Under the pieces are notes generated by a model. It did no database searches. It worked only from the letters and a program-made list of their open reading frames with translations, and was not told the origin of the DNA. From NCBI GenBank assembly GCA_023230855.1, contig JALNWQ010000004.1, positions 1 through 64,000 on the forward strand: DNA of 64,000 bases, written 5' to 3'. Position 1 is the stretch's first letter; each line of letters starts with the position of its first letter. The position numbers were made by a program, and so were the translations under genes. Of this stretch, positions 57,512 through 64,000 are shown piece after piece. This stretch comes from Solirubrobacteraceae bacterium. GTDB taxonomy: Bacteria; Actinomycetota; Thermoleophilia; Solirubrobacterales; Solirubrobacteraceae.

Positions 57512-59161
57512 TCAGGCCGCGCGGCCGGTGAGCCGGCGGACGACGCGCCGACGCTTCTCGGAGCGCAGCTCGCGCAGCAGCGTCTTCGACGCGTTGTGGC
57601 CGGGCATGCCCGAGATGCCGGGGATCGAGTGCGTGCCCGACCCGGTCATCCACAGCCCGTCGATCGGGGCCTGGAAGTTGCCCAGCCCGAGCGCGGGACG
57701 CATCGGCCCGAGGCGGGTGATGATCGGGTCGACGTGGTAGACGTTGCCGTCGATCGCGTTGAACCGCTCGGCGATGTCGGGCTTGGCCAGCGGGCGCCGG
57801 CCGATCTCGAGCTCCTCGAGGCCCTCGTAGAAGTACGACGACTCCTCGATCACCCGGTTGGTGATCTTCTCGCGGGCGACGTCCCAGCCCTCGTTCGGGT
57901 TGCCGGGGGTCAGGCCGGTCCAGAACCAGAACGTGTCGTGCCCCTCGGGCGCCATGCCCGGGTCGAACGCGGTCGTGATCTGCGACAGGCCCGGGACGTG
58001 CTCGGGCACCTCGCCGCGGACGCAGGCCCGGAACGCCTCGAGCGCCTGGTCGTGCGTGTGCCACGTGAGGCACGGCAGCTTCAGGTCGACGTTGTCGCCG
58101 GGGAACGTCTTGGCGCGCCACTCCTGGTGGCGCGGCATCTGCAGCTTGCCCTTGAGCGCGATGTTGAGCTTGTAGTCCCGCGCGCCGGTCTCGTTCGTCG
58201 GGATGTGGCGGACCTTCACCTCGTCGACGTGCGACAGGGCGCCCTCGGGCAGGAGCTCGCCGAGGACCCGCTTGGGGCTGAACGACGTCATCACCGCGGT
58301 GTTGGCGCGGATCTCCTCGCCGCCCTCCAGGCGCACGCCGACCGCGCGGCCGCCGTCGACGAGGATCTGCTCGACGCGGGCGTTCGCGCGCACGCTGCCG
58401 CCGGCGTCCTGCAGGCAGGCGATGAGCGCCTTCGGGAACGCGCCGGTGCCGCCCTCGAACATCGCCACGCCGGTGCGGTGGTAGACGCCCAGGTAGATCA
58501 GGGCGTACGCCGACGCGTCGGAGTCGAACGGCATGAACGGCAGGTTGATCGTCAGCGGGCCGCGGACGAGCGGGTGCTCGAACCGCTCCTCGATCGCCTC
58601 GGCGTGCCCCTGCATGATCCAGCGCGCGAGCGGCAGGAGCTCCTTGCGGTGCTTGCCCATCTTCGCCAGCGCCTTCGCGAGCTGCTTGGGCTCGGGCTTC
58701 ACCGCGCTCGTGAGCATGAGCGGCAGGCCGATCTCGACGCCGGCGGTCACCGACTCGACGAAGTCGAGCCACGCCCGCGCGTCCTTCTTCGAGAAGTGCG
58801 CGATCTCGGCGGCGGTGCGGTTGGCGTCCTGCCACATCGCGATCGACTCGCCCTCGAAGCCCAGGTGGACGTGCGCGGGGTCGACGCGCCGCATCCGCAG
58901 GCCGTACTTCGACGTCAGCTCGAGCTCGGCGTCGATCGCGGTGTTGCGGAAGAGCGAGGCGTGGATCGACGCCTCGTTGATCATGTGGCCCGGCGCCTCG
59001 GGCAGCATCTCGTTCGTCGCGGTCATCCCGCCGATGACGGGGCTCGCCTCGAGCACCTGGACCTTGAGGCCGGCGCGGGCCAGGTAGCACGCCGCGACCA
59101 GGCCGTTGTGGCCCCCTCCGGCGATGATCACGTCGGTGCTGCCAGATCCACGGTGGGACAT
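57512..59161 (-). CDS. FAD-dependent oxidoreductase (phytoene desaturase-like)
   Basis: A 549-residue amine-oxidase/phytoene-desaturase-like flavoprotein. The dinucleotide-binding start VIIAGGGHNGLVAACYLARAGLKVQVLEAS lies at residues 10-40, followed by GGMTATNEMLPEAPGHMINEASIH; the C-terminus closes the FAD site with IDGLWMTGSGTHSIPGISGMPGHNASKTLL. Relatives oxidise retinoids, steroids or polyenes (PYROXD2-like). ATG 59161 was chosen because the fold begins there. Two copies of the operator (59237 and 59292) lie upstream. Confidence 0.87.
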   Translation of the reverse strand: MSHRGSGSTDVIIAGGGHNGLVAACYLARAGLKVQVLEASPVIGGMTATNEMLPEAPGHMINEASIHASLFRNTAIDAELELTSKYGLRMRRVDPAHVHLGFEGESIAMWQDANRTAAEIAHFSKKDARAWLDFVESVTAGVEIGLPLMLTSAVKPEPKQLAKALAKMGKHRKELLPLARWIMQGHAEAIEERFEHPLVRGPLTINLPFMPFDSDASAYALIYLGVYHRTGVAMFEGGTGAFPKALIACLQDAGGSVRANARVEQILVDGGRAVGVRLEGGEEIRANTAVMTSFSPKRVLGELLPEGALSHVDEVKVRHIPTNETGARDYKLNIALKGKLQMPRHQEWRAKTFPGDNVDLKLPCLTWHTHDQALEAFRACVRGEVPEHVPGLSQITTAFDPGMAPEGHDTFWFWTGLTPGNPNEGWDVAREKITNRVIEESSYFYEGLEELEIGRRPLAKPDIAERFNAIDGNVYHVDPIITRLGPMRPALGLGNFQAPIDGLWMTGSGTHSIPGISGMPGHNASKTLLRELRSEKRRRVVRRLTGRAA

Positions 59162-59236
59162 CGGTTCTCCTTCGGATGACGAGACGGCGGCGGCCCGTGG
59201 CGCGGCGACCCTCGGAGGATCGCCGGAATCCACGAC

Positions 59237-59306
59237 TGGACTTCACGTCCAGTTTACGGAACCATACCCAAACTCGATGTGATGAGGCAACCGAACTCCA
59301 CGTCCA
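59237..59306 (-). promoter_or_regulatory. Two TetR-type operators before the FAD oxidoreductase
   Basis: TGGAC-TTCAC-GTCCA (59237-59251; the dyad extends to ACTGGAC/GTCCAGT at 59235-59253) and CGAAC-TCCAC-GTCCA (59292-59306). They are 55 bp apart, with A/T-rich DNA between. Confidence 0.65.
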
Positions 59307-59346
59307 ATCACCGTGTGGGGCCCGGCGGCGGCGCCGCCGGACCGGC

Positions 59347-60195
59347 TCAGACGCCGACGGCGCCGCAGGAGTCGAGGTCGTCGATCGCCGTCCCCAACCG
59401 CCGCAGGATCACGCGGCTCGTCGCGTCGGGCTGCATCCGCGGCCGGTGGGCGGCCCGGCCGATGGTGAACGCCCAGGCCGAGAACGGGTAGAGCATCTGA
59501 CGCCGGTCGGCGAGGAACGCGTCGGGCTCCGACGGCGCGTCGCCCCCGGACCGCGCGAGCTCGTCGAGGTAGAGCGCGAGCAGGTCGCGCTCCCAGGCGC
59601 GACGGTCCTCCGGCTCGCAGGTCGACCCGACGAGGTAGGCGACGTCGTACGCCCATCCGCCCTGCTGGGTCGCCTGCCAGTCGGTGAGCCCCATCCGGCC
59701 GTCGGCCGTCACGTACGTCTGCCCCGCATGGGCGTCGCCGTGCGGCAGCTCCGGGTGCTCCCAGAACGCGCCGTGGTAGCGGGCGACGTTGCGGACGAGG
59801 TCCTCGACCTGGGACCGCGACAGGGGATCGGTCGGCTCGACGAACCGCGCGCCGCGGGTGGCGACGATGTCCTCCATGAGGATGCACGACCGCCGGTCGC
59901 GGTCGTCGACGCCGCCCCAGTACGCGACCGGGGCCTCCATGTCGACCCGGGGACGGAACCGCAGGAAGAACTCGGCCTCTCCGCGCAGGACGTCGATGCT
60001 GCCGAGCAGCGCCCGCTGGCGCAGGGTCGTCGTCGTGGCGAACGGCGCCGTCGGCAGCCCGGCCCGCCGTCCGGCCGCGTCGTACTCCACGCGGATCGCG
60101 GTCCCGTCGACGTGCCGCTGCTCCCGCCGGGCGTCGCGAACGACGTGACGTGCGCGTCGGAAACGACGCGTCCATGGTGGATCGACCCTACACAC
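59347..60195 (-). CDS. Shortened APH-like phosphotransferase paralogue
   Basis: About 282 residues from a GTG at 60195; the start is uncertain. It aligns with the kinase at 56184 (RVEYDAAG.., LRGEAEFFLRFRP.., SCILMEDIVATRGARF, HGDAHAGQTYVTADGRMGLTDWQ) but lacks the first 60 or so residues and, between YHGAFWEHPEL and PHGDAHAG, a block of about 65 residues present in the paralogue. The catalytic Asp and the TDWQ Asp remain. The missing block covers helices that normally shape the substrate pocket. It may be a decaying duplicate or a specialised short form. It lies divergent from the TetR genes over two operators. Confidence 0.65.
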   Translation of the reverse strand: MCRVDPPWTRRFRRARHVVRDARREQRHVDGTAIRVEYDAAGRRAGLPTAPFATTTTLRQRALLGSIDVLRGEAEFFLRFRPRVDMEAPVAYWGGVDDRDRRSCILMEDIVATRGARFVEPTDPLSRSQVEDLVRNVARYHGAFWEHPELPHGDAHAGQTYVTADGRMGLTDWQATQQGGWAYDVAYLVGSTCEPEDRRAWERDLLALYLDELARSGGDAPSEPDAFLADRRQMLYPFSAWAFTIGRAAHRPRMQPDATSRVILRRLGTAIDDLDSCGAVGV

Positions 60196-60236
60196 ACCCT
60201 CTCGACCACCGCAAGGCGTATGTCGTAGGGTCAGGG

Positions 60237-60266
60237 TGGACCTCGGGTCCATGAACTCGAAGTCCA
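60237..60266. promoter_or_regulatory. Tandem TetR-type operators in a divergent promoter
   Basis: TGGAC-CTCGG-GTCCA (60237-60251) directly abuts TGAAC-TCGAA-GTCCA (60252-60266). They lie between the short kinase gene and the first TetR gene, fit to control both. Confidence 0.65.
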
Positions 60267-60316
60267 CCGCTGGCGTCCACGGTCCGCCGGTCCCGTCCGC
60301 GCCAGGTCCGGCCGCC

Positions 60317-60940
60317 ATGCCCACCCACGCCCAGCCCCACCGCTCGTGCCGCGCCCGGCGACGCCTGGAGATGCTCCTGCGCGTGTCCGACGTCCTCGAG
60401 CAGACCGCGGACGACGTCGACCCCGCGGGCCGGCAGATCGACGACCTGCTCGCCGCGGCCGGCATCGCCCGGTCCACCTTCTACCTGCACTTCCGGGACA
60501 AGGCGGAGCTGCTGGACGCGCTCGGAGAGCACGTGTTCGGCGAGTTCCTCGACGTCGCCGGGTTCTGGTGGGCGCTCGAGGCCCCGGTGACGCGACCGGA
60601 CGTCCGCGAGGCGATGGAGCGCCTGTGCGACGCCTACCGGGTGCGCCGGGGCACGGTCTCGGCGGTCGTCGACGCCGCCGCCAACGACACCGGGCTGCGC
60701 GACCGCTACCGCCGGCTCGTGCACGAGGTCGTGGGCGCGCTCGAGGCCGCGATCGTCGCGGGCCAGCTCACCGGCACGATCGACGCCTCGCTCGACGCCC
60801 GTGGCACCGCGACGTGGATCGCGTGGATGATCGAGCGGGGGATGACCCAACTCGTCATGCCCGCCGACGCGAACGCGACCGACCGTCTGCTGCAGACCCT
60901 GACCGACCTCGTGTGGAACGCGCTCTATGCCCCCGCGTGA
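60317..60940 (+). CDS. TetR-family transcriptional regulator
   Basis: A 207-residue regulator. The N-terminal helix-turn-helix ends in LLAAAGIARSTFYLHFRDKAELLDALG, the recognition-helix signature of TetR; the rest is an all-helical ligand domain with RDRYRRLVHEVVGALEAAI and TATWIAWMIERGMTQ. ATG 60317 was preferred to the upstream GTG 60236 because homology starts there and the operators would otherwise be inside the gene. It overlaps the next TetR gene by 14 nt and probably binds the 15-bp operators nearby. Confidence 0.87.
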   Translation: MPTHAQPHRSCRARRRLEMLLRVSDVLEQTADDVDPAGRQIDDLLAAAGIARSTFYLHFRDKAELLDALGEHVFGEFLDVAGFWWALEAPVTRPDVREAMERLCDAYRVRRGTVSAVVDAAANDTGLRDRYRRLVHEVVGALEAAIVAGQLTGTIDASLDARGTATWIAWMIERGMTQLVMPADANATDRLLQTLTDLVWNALYAPA

Positions 60941-61574
60941 GCCGACGACGGACGCGGCCGCGAGCAGCCGCCGGTCGCGCAGCCGGGCCCGGATCCGCGA
61001 CGCGATGCTCCCGGTGATCGAGGCCGAGCTGCGTCGGGGCCTCGCGTACTCCGACATCGCCATCCGCACGCTCACCGAGCAGGGTGACGTGCCCCGCTCC
61101 ACCTTCTACCTCAACTTCGCGGACAAGACCGACCTGCTGCGGGCCTGCGCCGACCACGTGCTGACCGAGACGACCGGCTGGGCGGCCGCCTGGTGGGAGC
61201 TCGGCGAGGACATCACCCGCGAGGCGCTCCACGACGCGCTCGCCCGGGCGATGGCCCGCTACCTGCCCCGTGCGCCGCTCATGGCCGCCGTGTACGACGG
61301 GGCCCGCTACGACGACACGTTGCGGGACGCGGTCGAGCGGATCACCGGCGAGCTCGTCGGGCGGGTCGAGGAGCACCTCGTCCGCGGCCAGGCGGGGGGC
61401 TGGGTCGATCCGACGCTCCTGCCGCACGAGGCGGCGTCGTGGATCATGTGGATGTACGAGCGGACGCAGCACCAGGAGATGCGGCACGCCGACGACGCGA
61501 CGATCGACCGGCTCGTCGACGCGGGCACCCACCTGCTGTGGCGCACGCTCTACGCGCCCGCCCGACGCGCCTGA
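60927..61574 (+). CDS. TetR-family transcriptional regulator
   Basis: A 215-residue TetR regulator, paralogue of the preceding gene (shared STFYL.F.DK..LL.A...HV signature and similar C-terminal helix WI.WM.ER). HTH: LAYSDIAIRTLTEQGDVPRSTFYLNFADK. Its ATG lies inside the 3' end of the first TetR gene, so translation is coupled. Two coupled TetR genes may form a heterodimer or divide the operators between them. Confidence 0.87.
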   Translation: MPPREPTTDAAASSRRSRSRARIRDAMLPVIEAELRRGLAYSDIAIRTLTEQGDVPRSTFYLNFADKTDLLRACADHVLTETTGWAAAWWELGEDITREALHDALARAMARYLPRAPLMAAVYDGARYDDTLRDAVERITGELVGRVEEHLVRGQAGGWVDPTLLPHEAASWIMWMYERTQHQEMRHADDATIDRLVDAGTHLLWRTLYAPARRA

Positions 61575-61651
61575 CCCCGGTCGACGCCCCGCGCACCGGG
61601 CGACGGGCCGCCCTCCCCGATCCGTCGCGTCCGACGACGCCGGGGCGTGGT

Positions 61652-61740
61652 GCGAGCGCGGGATGCCCCGGGATGCGAGCCCGGGGATGCCCCGGGATGC
61701 GAGCGCGGGATGCCCCGGGATGCGGGCCCGGGACACGGGC
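61652..61740. repeat. Tandem repeat, three copies of a 23-24 bp unit plus a partial
   Basis: Units at 61652-61674, 61675-61698 and 61699-61721 share the form GCGAGCGCGGGATGCCCCGG (then GAT), with a degenerate fourth from 61722. Each contains CCCGGGATG-like palindromic cores. They fill the 192-bp gap before the secreted hydrolase gene and are probably non-coding. Confidence 0.75.
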
Positions 61741-61766
61741 CCCCACCCGGACGGGATGATGGCGGG

Positions 61767-62858
61767 ATGCGTGCCCCGGCGTCTGCGCTGCCGCTCGTCG
61801 CGACCGTCGCGGCCCTCATCGCGGCCCTCGTGTGGGCGGCCCCGGCCGGCGCGGCCACCCCGACGGTGGCGACCTACGACCTGGGCGACGTCGCGCTCCC
61901 GGACCGCTCGGGCCTGGGCCCGTTGCCGGTGCGCCTGCGCGGCGTCGTCGCGGCGCCGACGGGCGCGGGGCGGCGTCCGTTGGTCCTCGTCCTCCACGGC
62001 CGTCACGCCGACGGCTGCCCGGCCGGCCCGCTGGACTCCGAGACGTGGCCGTGCCCCGACGTCCAGCGCCGCCACGACGAGGGCCTGCGGCACGTCGCGT
62101 TCGCGATCGCACGCCGGGGCATGGTGGCGGTCGCGCCGGACCTCGCGGCGGCGTTCACCGGCGGCTGGGGCGAGCCCGACGACCGGCGTCGGTGGCCCCG
62201 CATCGTCGACCGCACGCTCACCGCGCTGGCGCAGGCGAGCGCCGCGGCCCCGGGCGACGCGCCGCCGTTCGGGGTCGAGCTGTCCGGCCGGATCGCGCTG
62301 CGCCGGATCGGCGTGCTCGGCCACTCGCGCAGCGGGGCCAACGCCGTGCGGGCGGCACGGTCGCGCGATCGTCCGGCCGCCCGGACCGCGGCGCGGATCG
62401 CCGCCGGTCGCGGGCCGTGGCGGTCGCTCCTGCTCCTGACGCCGACCGGCGACGGCGGACGGGTCCCGGCGGGCGTCCCGACGACGGTCGTCCTCGCCGA
62501 CTGCGACGGCGACGTCGGCGACGAGGGCGCCGCGTACCTCCGCGCGGCCCGCCGACGGACGCCCGCGCCCCGGCTGCTGCAGGTCACGCTCCGCGGCGCG
62601 AACCACAACTTCTTCAACCGGACGCTGGCCCGGTCCGGGTTCGACGACGCGCCGCTCGAGGTCCGACGGTGCCGTCGGTCGCGACGCCTGCGGGCGCCGG
62701 CCCAGCAGCGGTGGATCGCCCGCGTCGCGGCGACCCACTTCGCGGTGACGCTCCGGTCCGCGCCGCGTCCGACGTGGCTCCGGCGGTCGGCCGACGCCCC
62801 CCGCCGGATCGCGGGTCTGCCGGTGGCCGCCCGTTGGGCGCGGTCGTCAGAGGACTAG
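61767..62858 (+). CDS. Secreted alpha/beta hydrolase-like protein
   Basis: A 363-residue protein with a Sec signal peptide (residues 1-29: hydrophobic VATVAALIAALVW, cleavage after PAGA). The mature part is an alpha/beta hydrolase: LVLVLHGRHADGC (oxyanion loop), AVAPDL, nucleophile elbow GVLGHSRSGANAVRAA (Ser), ADCDGD and the His in RGANHNFFNRTL. Relatives include poorly characterised extracellular esterases. The C-terminus is Arg-rich. Its stop TAG is also the first half of the next gene's -10. Confidence 0.78.
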   Translation: MRAPASALPLVATVAALIAALVWAAPAGAATPTVATYDLGDVALPDRSGLGPLPVRLRGVVAAPTGAGRRPLVLVLHGRHADGCPAGPLDSETWPCPDVQRRHDEGLRHVAFAIARRGMVAVAPDLAAAFTGGWGEPDDRRRWPRIVDRTLTALAQASAAAPGDAPPFGVELSGRIALRRIGVLGHSRSGANAVRAARSRDRPAARTAARIAAGRGPWRSLLLLTPTGDGGRVPAGVPTTVVLADCDGDVGDEGAAYLRAARRRTPAPRLLQVTLRGANHNFFNRTLARSGFDDAPLEVRRCRRSRRLRAPAQQRWIARVAATHFAVTLRSAPRPTWLRRSADAPRRIAGLPVAARWARSSED

Positions 62859-62861
62859 CAT
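62856..62861 (+). promoter_or_regulatory. Leaderless -10 overlapping an upstream stop codon
   Basis: TAGCAT, 9 nt before the ATG at 62871; its TAG is the stop codon of the hydrolase gene. Confidence 0.45.
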
Positions 62862-62870
62862 CCGTCGGCG

Positions 62871-63380
62871 ATGCCTGACGACGACGTTCCCCAGATCCCC
62901 GAGCTCCTCGCCAACGCCGACACGTTCCACACGAAGTACACGCCGTACGACACGCCCCGTCCGCGGCTGCGCGTCGCGGTCGTCACGTGCATGGACGCGC
63001 GGATGGACCTGTTCGGGCTGTTCGGGCTCACGACGGGGGACGCGCACCTCATCCGCAACGCGGGCGGCGTCGCCACCGACGACGTGATCCGATCGCTGGC
63101 GATCAGTCAGCGGATGCTCGGCACCCGCGAGATCATCCTGCTGCACCACACGCAGTGCGGCCAGCTGACGTACAACGACGACGACCTGCGCAACGAGCTG
63201 CTGTCGGAGACCGGCTACAAGCCGGCGTGGGCGCCGGAGTCGTTCAACGACCTGGACGAGGACCTGCGCCAGTCGATGCGGCGCGTCCTCGCCAGCCCGT
63301 TCCTCCTCCACAGGGACCGGGTCCGCGGGTTCGTCTTCCAGGTCGAGGACGGCACCGTCCGCGAGGTCACCGTCGACTGA
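62871..63380 (+). CDS. Beta-class carbonic anhydrase
   Basis: A 169-residue enzyme that interconverts carbon dioxide and bicarbonate. Zinc ligands are Cys40 in VVTCMDARMD (with the Asp/Arg dyad) and His and Cys in LLHHTQCGQLTY. The length and the TCMDARMD form match the short beta-class enzymes of mycobacteria (Rv1284-like). Leaderless start is likely. It faces the ferredoxin gene tail-to-tail. Confidence 0.92.
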   Translation: MPDDDVPQIPELLANADTFHTKYTPYDTPRPRLRVAVVTCMDARMDLFGLFGLTTGDAHLIRNAGGVATDDVIRSLAISQRMLGTREIILLHHTQCGQLTYNDDDLRNELLSETGYKPAWAPESFNDLDEDLRQSMRRVLASPFLLHRDRVRGFVFQVEDGTVREVTVD

Positions 63381-63392
63381 CGGCGGCGCCGC

Positions 63393-63656
63393 TCAGGCGC
63401 TCTGGAAGTACTGCACCGCCGCGTCGACGAAGCTCGTCCACTCGTCGGGGACCTGGTCCTCGGCGAAGATGGCGTCGACCGGGCAGGCCTCGACGCACGC
63501 GTCGCAGTCGATGCACTCGTCCGGGTCGATGTAGAGCTGCTTGACCGAGTCGTAGTCCGGCTCGTCGGGCGTCGGGTGGATGCAGTCGACGGGACACACC
63601 TCGGTGCAGGAGTTGTCCTTGGTGCCGACGCAGGGCTCGGCGATGACGTAGGCCAT
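63393..63656 (-). CDS. fdxA: Seven-iron ferredoxin (3Fe-4S/4Fe-4S)
   Basis: An 87-residue electron carrier. The first cluster uses CVGTKDNSCTEVCPVDCIHP and the second CIDCDACVEACPVDAIF, the FdxA pattern with one 3Fe-4S and one 4Fe-4S site. An acidic tail (DEWTSFVDAAVQYFQSA) follows. ATG 63656 is preferred over an upstream ATG (63704) because the latter lies within the -10 TATGAT. Confidence 0.93.
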   Translation of the reverse strand: MAYVIAEPCVGTKDNSCTEVCPVDCIHPTPDEPDYDSVKQLYIDPDECIDCDACVEACPVDAIFAEDQVPDEWTSFVDAAVQYFQSA

Positions 63657-63699
63657 GGCGGGCGTGGTCCTCGATGGTTCGTCGTTGACGCGAGCGACG

Positions 63700-63705
63700 A
63701 TCATA
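63700..63705 (-). promoter_or_regulatory. -10 box of the ferredoxin gene
   Basis: TATGAT on the minus strand, one base from the sigma-70 consensus, 44 nt before the ATG at 63656. No clear -35. Confidence 0.55.
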
Positions 63706-63846
63706 CGGTCCGGGAGGTGCGTCGAGGTCGTCGGTCCGACGACCGTTCGATCACCGCTTGGTCCGACTCACCGAACGCGCTCGAGTGAGGGTGACCGAAC
63801 TCTCGAGGTGCGTCGGGGCGAGCGACGCACCCGTCGCGGCGTCGCG

Positions 63847-64000
63847 TCACCCGACGGCCGGTGCCGGCGTGCGGTCCGCCCACGGCCGGGCGACCTCGAG
63901 CTCCGCGGCGAGCTCCAGCAGCACGTCCTCTCCGGCGGGCGGCCCGACGAGCTGGACCCCGACCGGCAGGCCGGCCGCGTCGTCGTCGCCCCCGCGCACC
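63847..64000 (-). CDS. Amidase family protein, C-terminal end (partial)
   Basis: A minus-strand frame runs from the right window edge to TGA at 63847-63849. The 50 residues contain AAGLPVGVQLVGPPAGEDVLLELAAELE and a PWADRTP ending, the standard C-terminus of amidase-signature enzymes (GatA/AmiC family). The catalytic Lys-Ser-Ser core lies outside the window, so activity and substrate cannot be judged. Confidence 0.8.
   Translation of the reverse strand, partial: VRGGDDDAAGLPVGVQLVGPPAGEDVLLELAAELEVARPWADRTPAPAVG

Noticed and set aside
61652..61740. CRISPR array
   Set aside because: Repeats are head-to-tail with no spacers and there are no cas genes.
1..64000. tRNA, rRNA, riboswitch or prophage
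   Set aside because: No cloverleaf with a CCA end, no conserved rRNA segment, no recognised riboswitch core and no phage structural genes were seen, although a computed scan could still find a diverged RNA.

Overview
The window is 64 kb of very G+C-rich DNA (A/T-rich bases occur almost only in promoters), read as a chromosomal segment of an aerobic actinobacterium. Supporting signs are an MmpL exporter, many acyl-CoA and CaiB-type enzymes, AdnAB/AddB-like helicase-nuclease, a PAC2 protein, GAF-PucR regulation, frequent GTG starts and many apparently leaderless promoters (TANNNT 6-10 nt before the start codon). A member of the Thermoleophilia/Solirubrobacterales or a neighbouring group is my guess, not a proof. 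I saw no rRNA, tRNA, CRISPR array, plasmid origin or prophage.

Layout. 1-1.26 kb: debris of a mobile/defence region (possible ISL3-type transposase tail, broken hsdM, Fic C-terminal fragment). 1.3-10.4 kb: housekeeping and envelope genes, including a sulfur-type set (ArsR regulator, YgaP-like membrane protein, MmpL exporter, rhodanese), thioredoxin and two glycosyltransferases. 10.4-23.3 kb: acyl-CoA degradation genes (three enoyl-CoA hydratases, two ACAD10-like phosphotransferases, acyl-CoA dehydrogenase, HAD, two SDRs, quinone reductase, alpha-methylacyl-CoA racemase) around a GAF-PucR activator.

23.4-43 kb: the most unusual part. A minus-strand gene train runs from a ribose-type ABC importer (binding lipoprotein, ATPase, permease) into a stand-alone phosphohistidine swivel-domain protein, two tandem paralogues of an unrecognised 550-residue family, a winged-helix protein, a phosphotriesterase-like lactonase and two zinc alcohol dehydrogenases, most joined by 4-nt ATGA overlaps. 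Next to it lie two PPDK-like proteins that stop before the PEP/pyruvate domain, an LLM flavin oxidoreductase, an acyl-CoA ligase and a HAD phosphatase. GGA...TCC dyads recur in the promoters of these units, so they look like one regulon. My reading is an uncharacterised uptake and catabolic pathway that activates its substrate by phosphohistidine chemistry; the substrate is unknown.

43-56 kb: trehalose-6-phosphate phosphatase with a membrane partner, TauE-type permease, HD/OB-fold protein, PAC2 protein, haloalkane dehalogenase-like hydrolase, helicase-nuclease, inositol-phosphatase-like protein, an unrecognised protein, an H1-like protein behind an SOS-box-like site, and Mrp/ApbC. 56-61.6 kb: a second small regulon (two APH-like kinases, FAD oxidoreductase, two TetR regulators) sharing a 15-bp dyad. 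61.7-64 kb: secreted alpha/beta hydrolase, beta-carbonic anhydrase, seven-iron ferredoxin and the C-terminal end of an amidase cut by the window edge.
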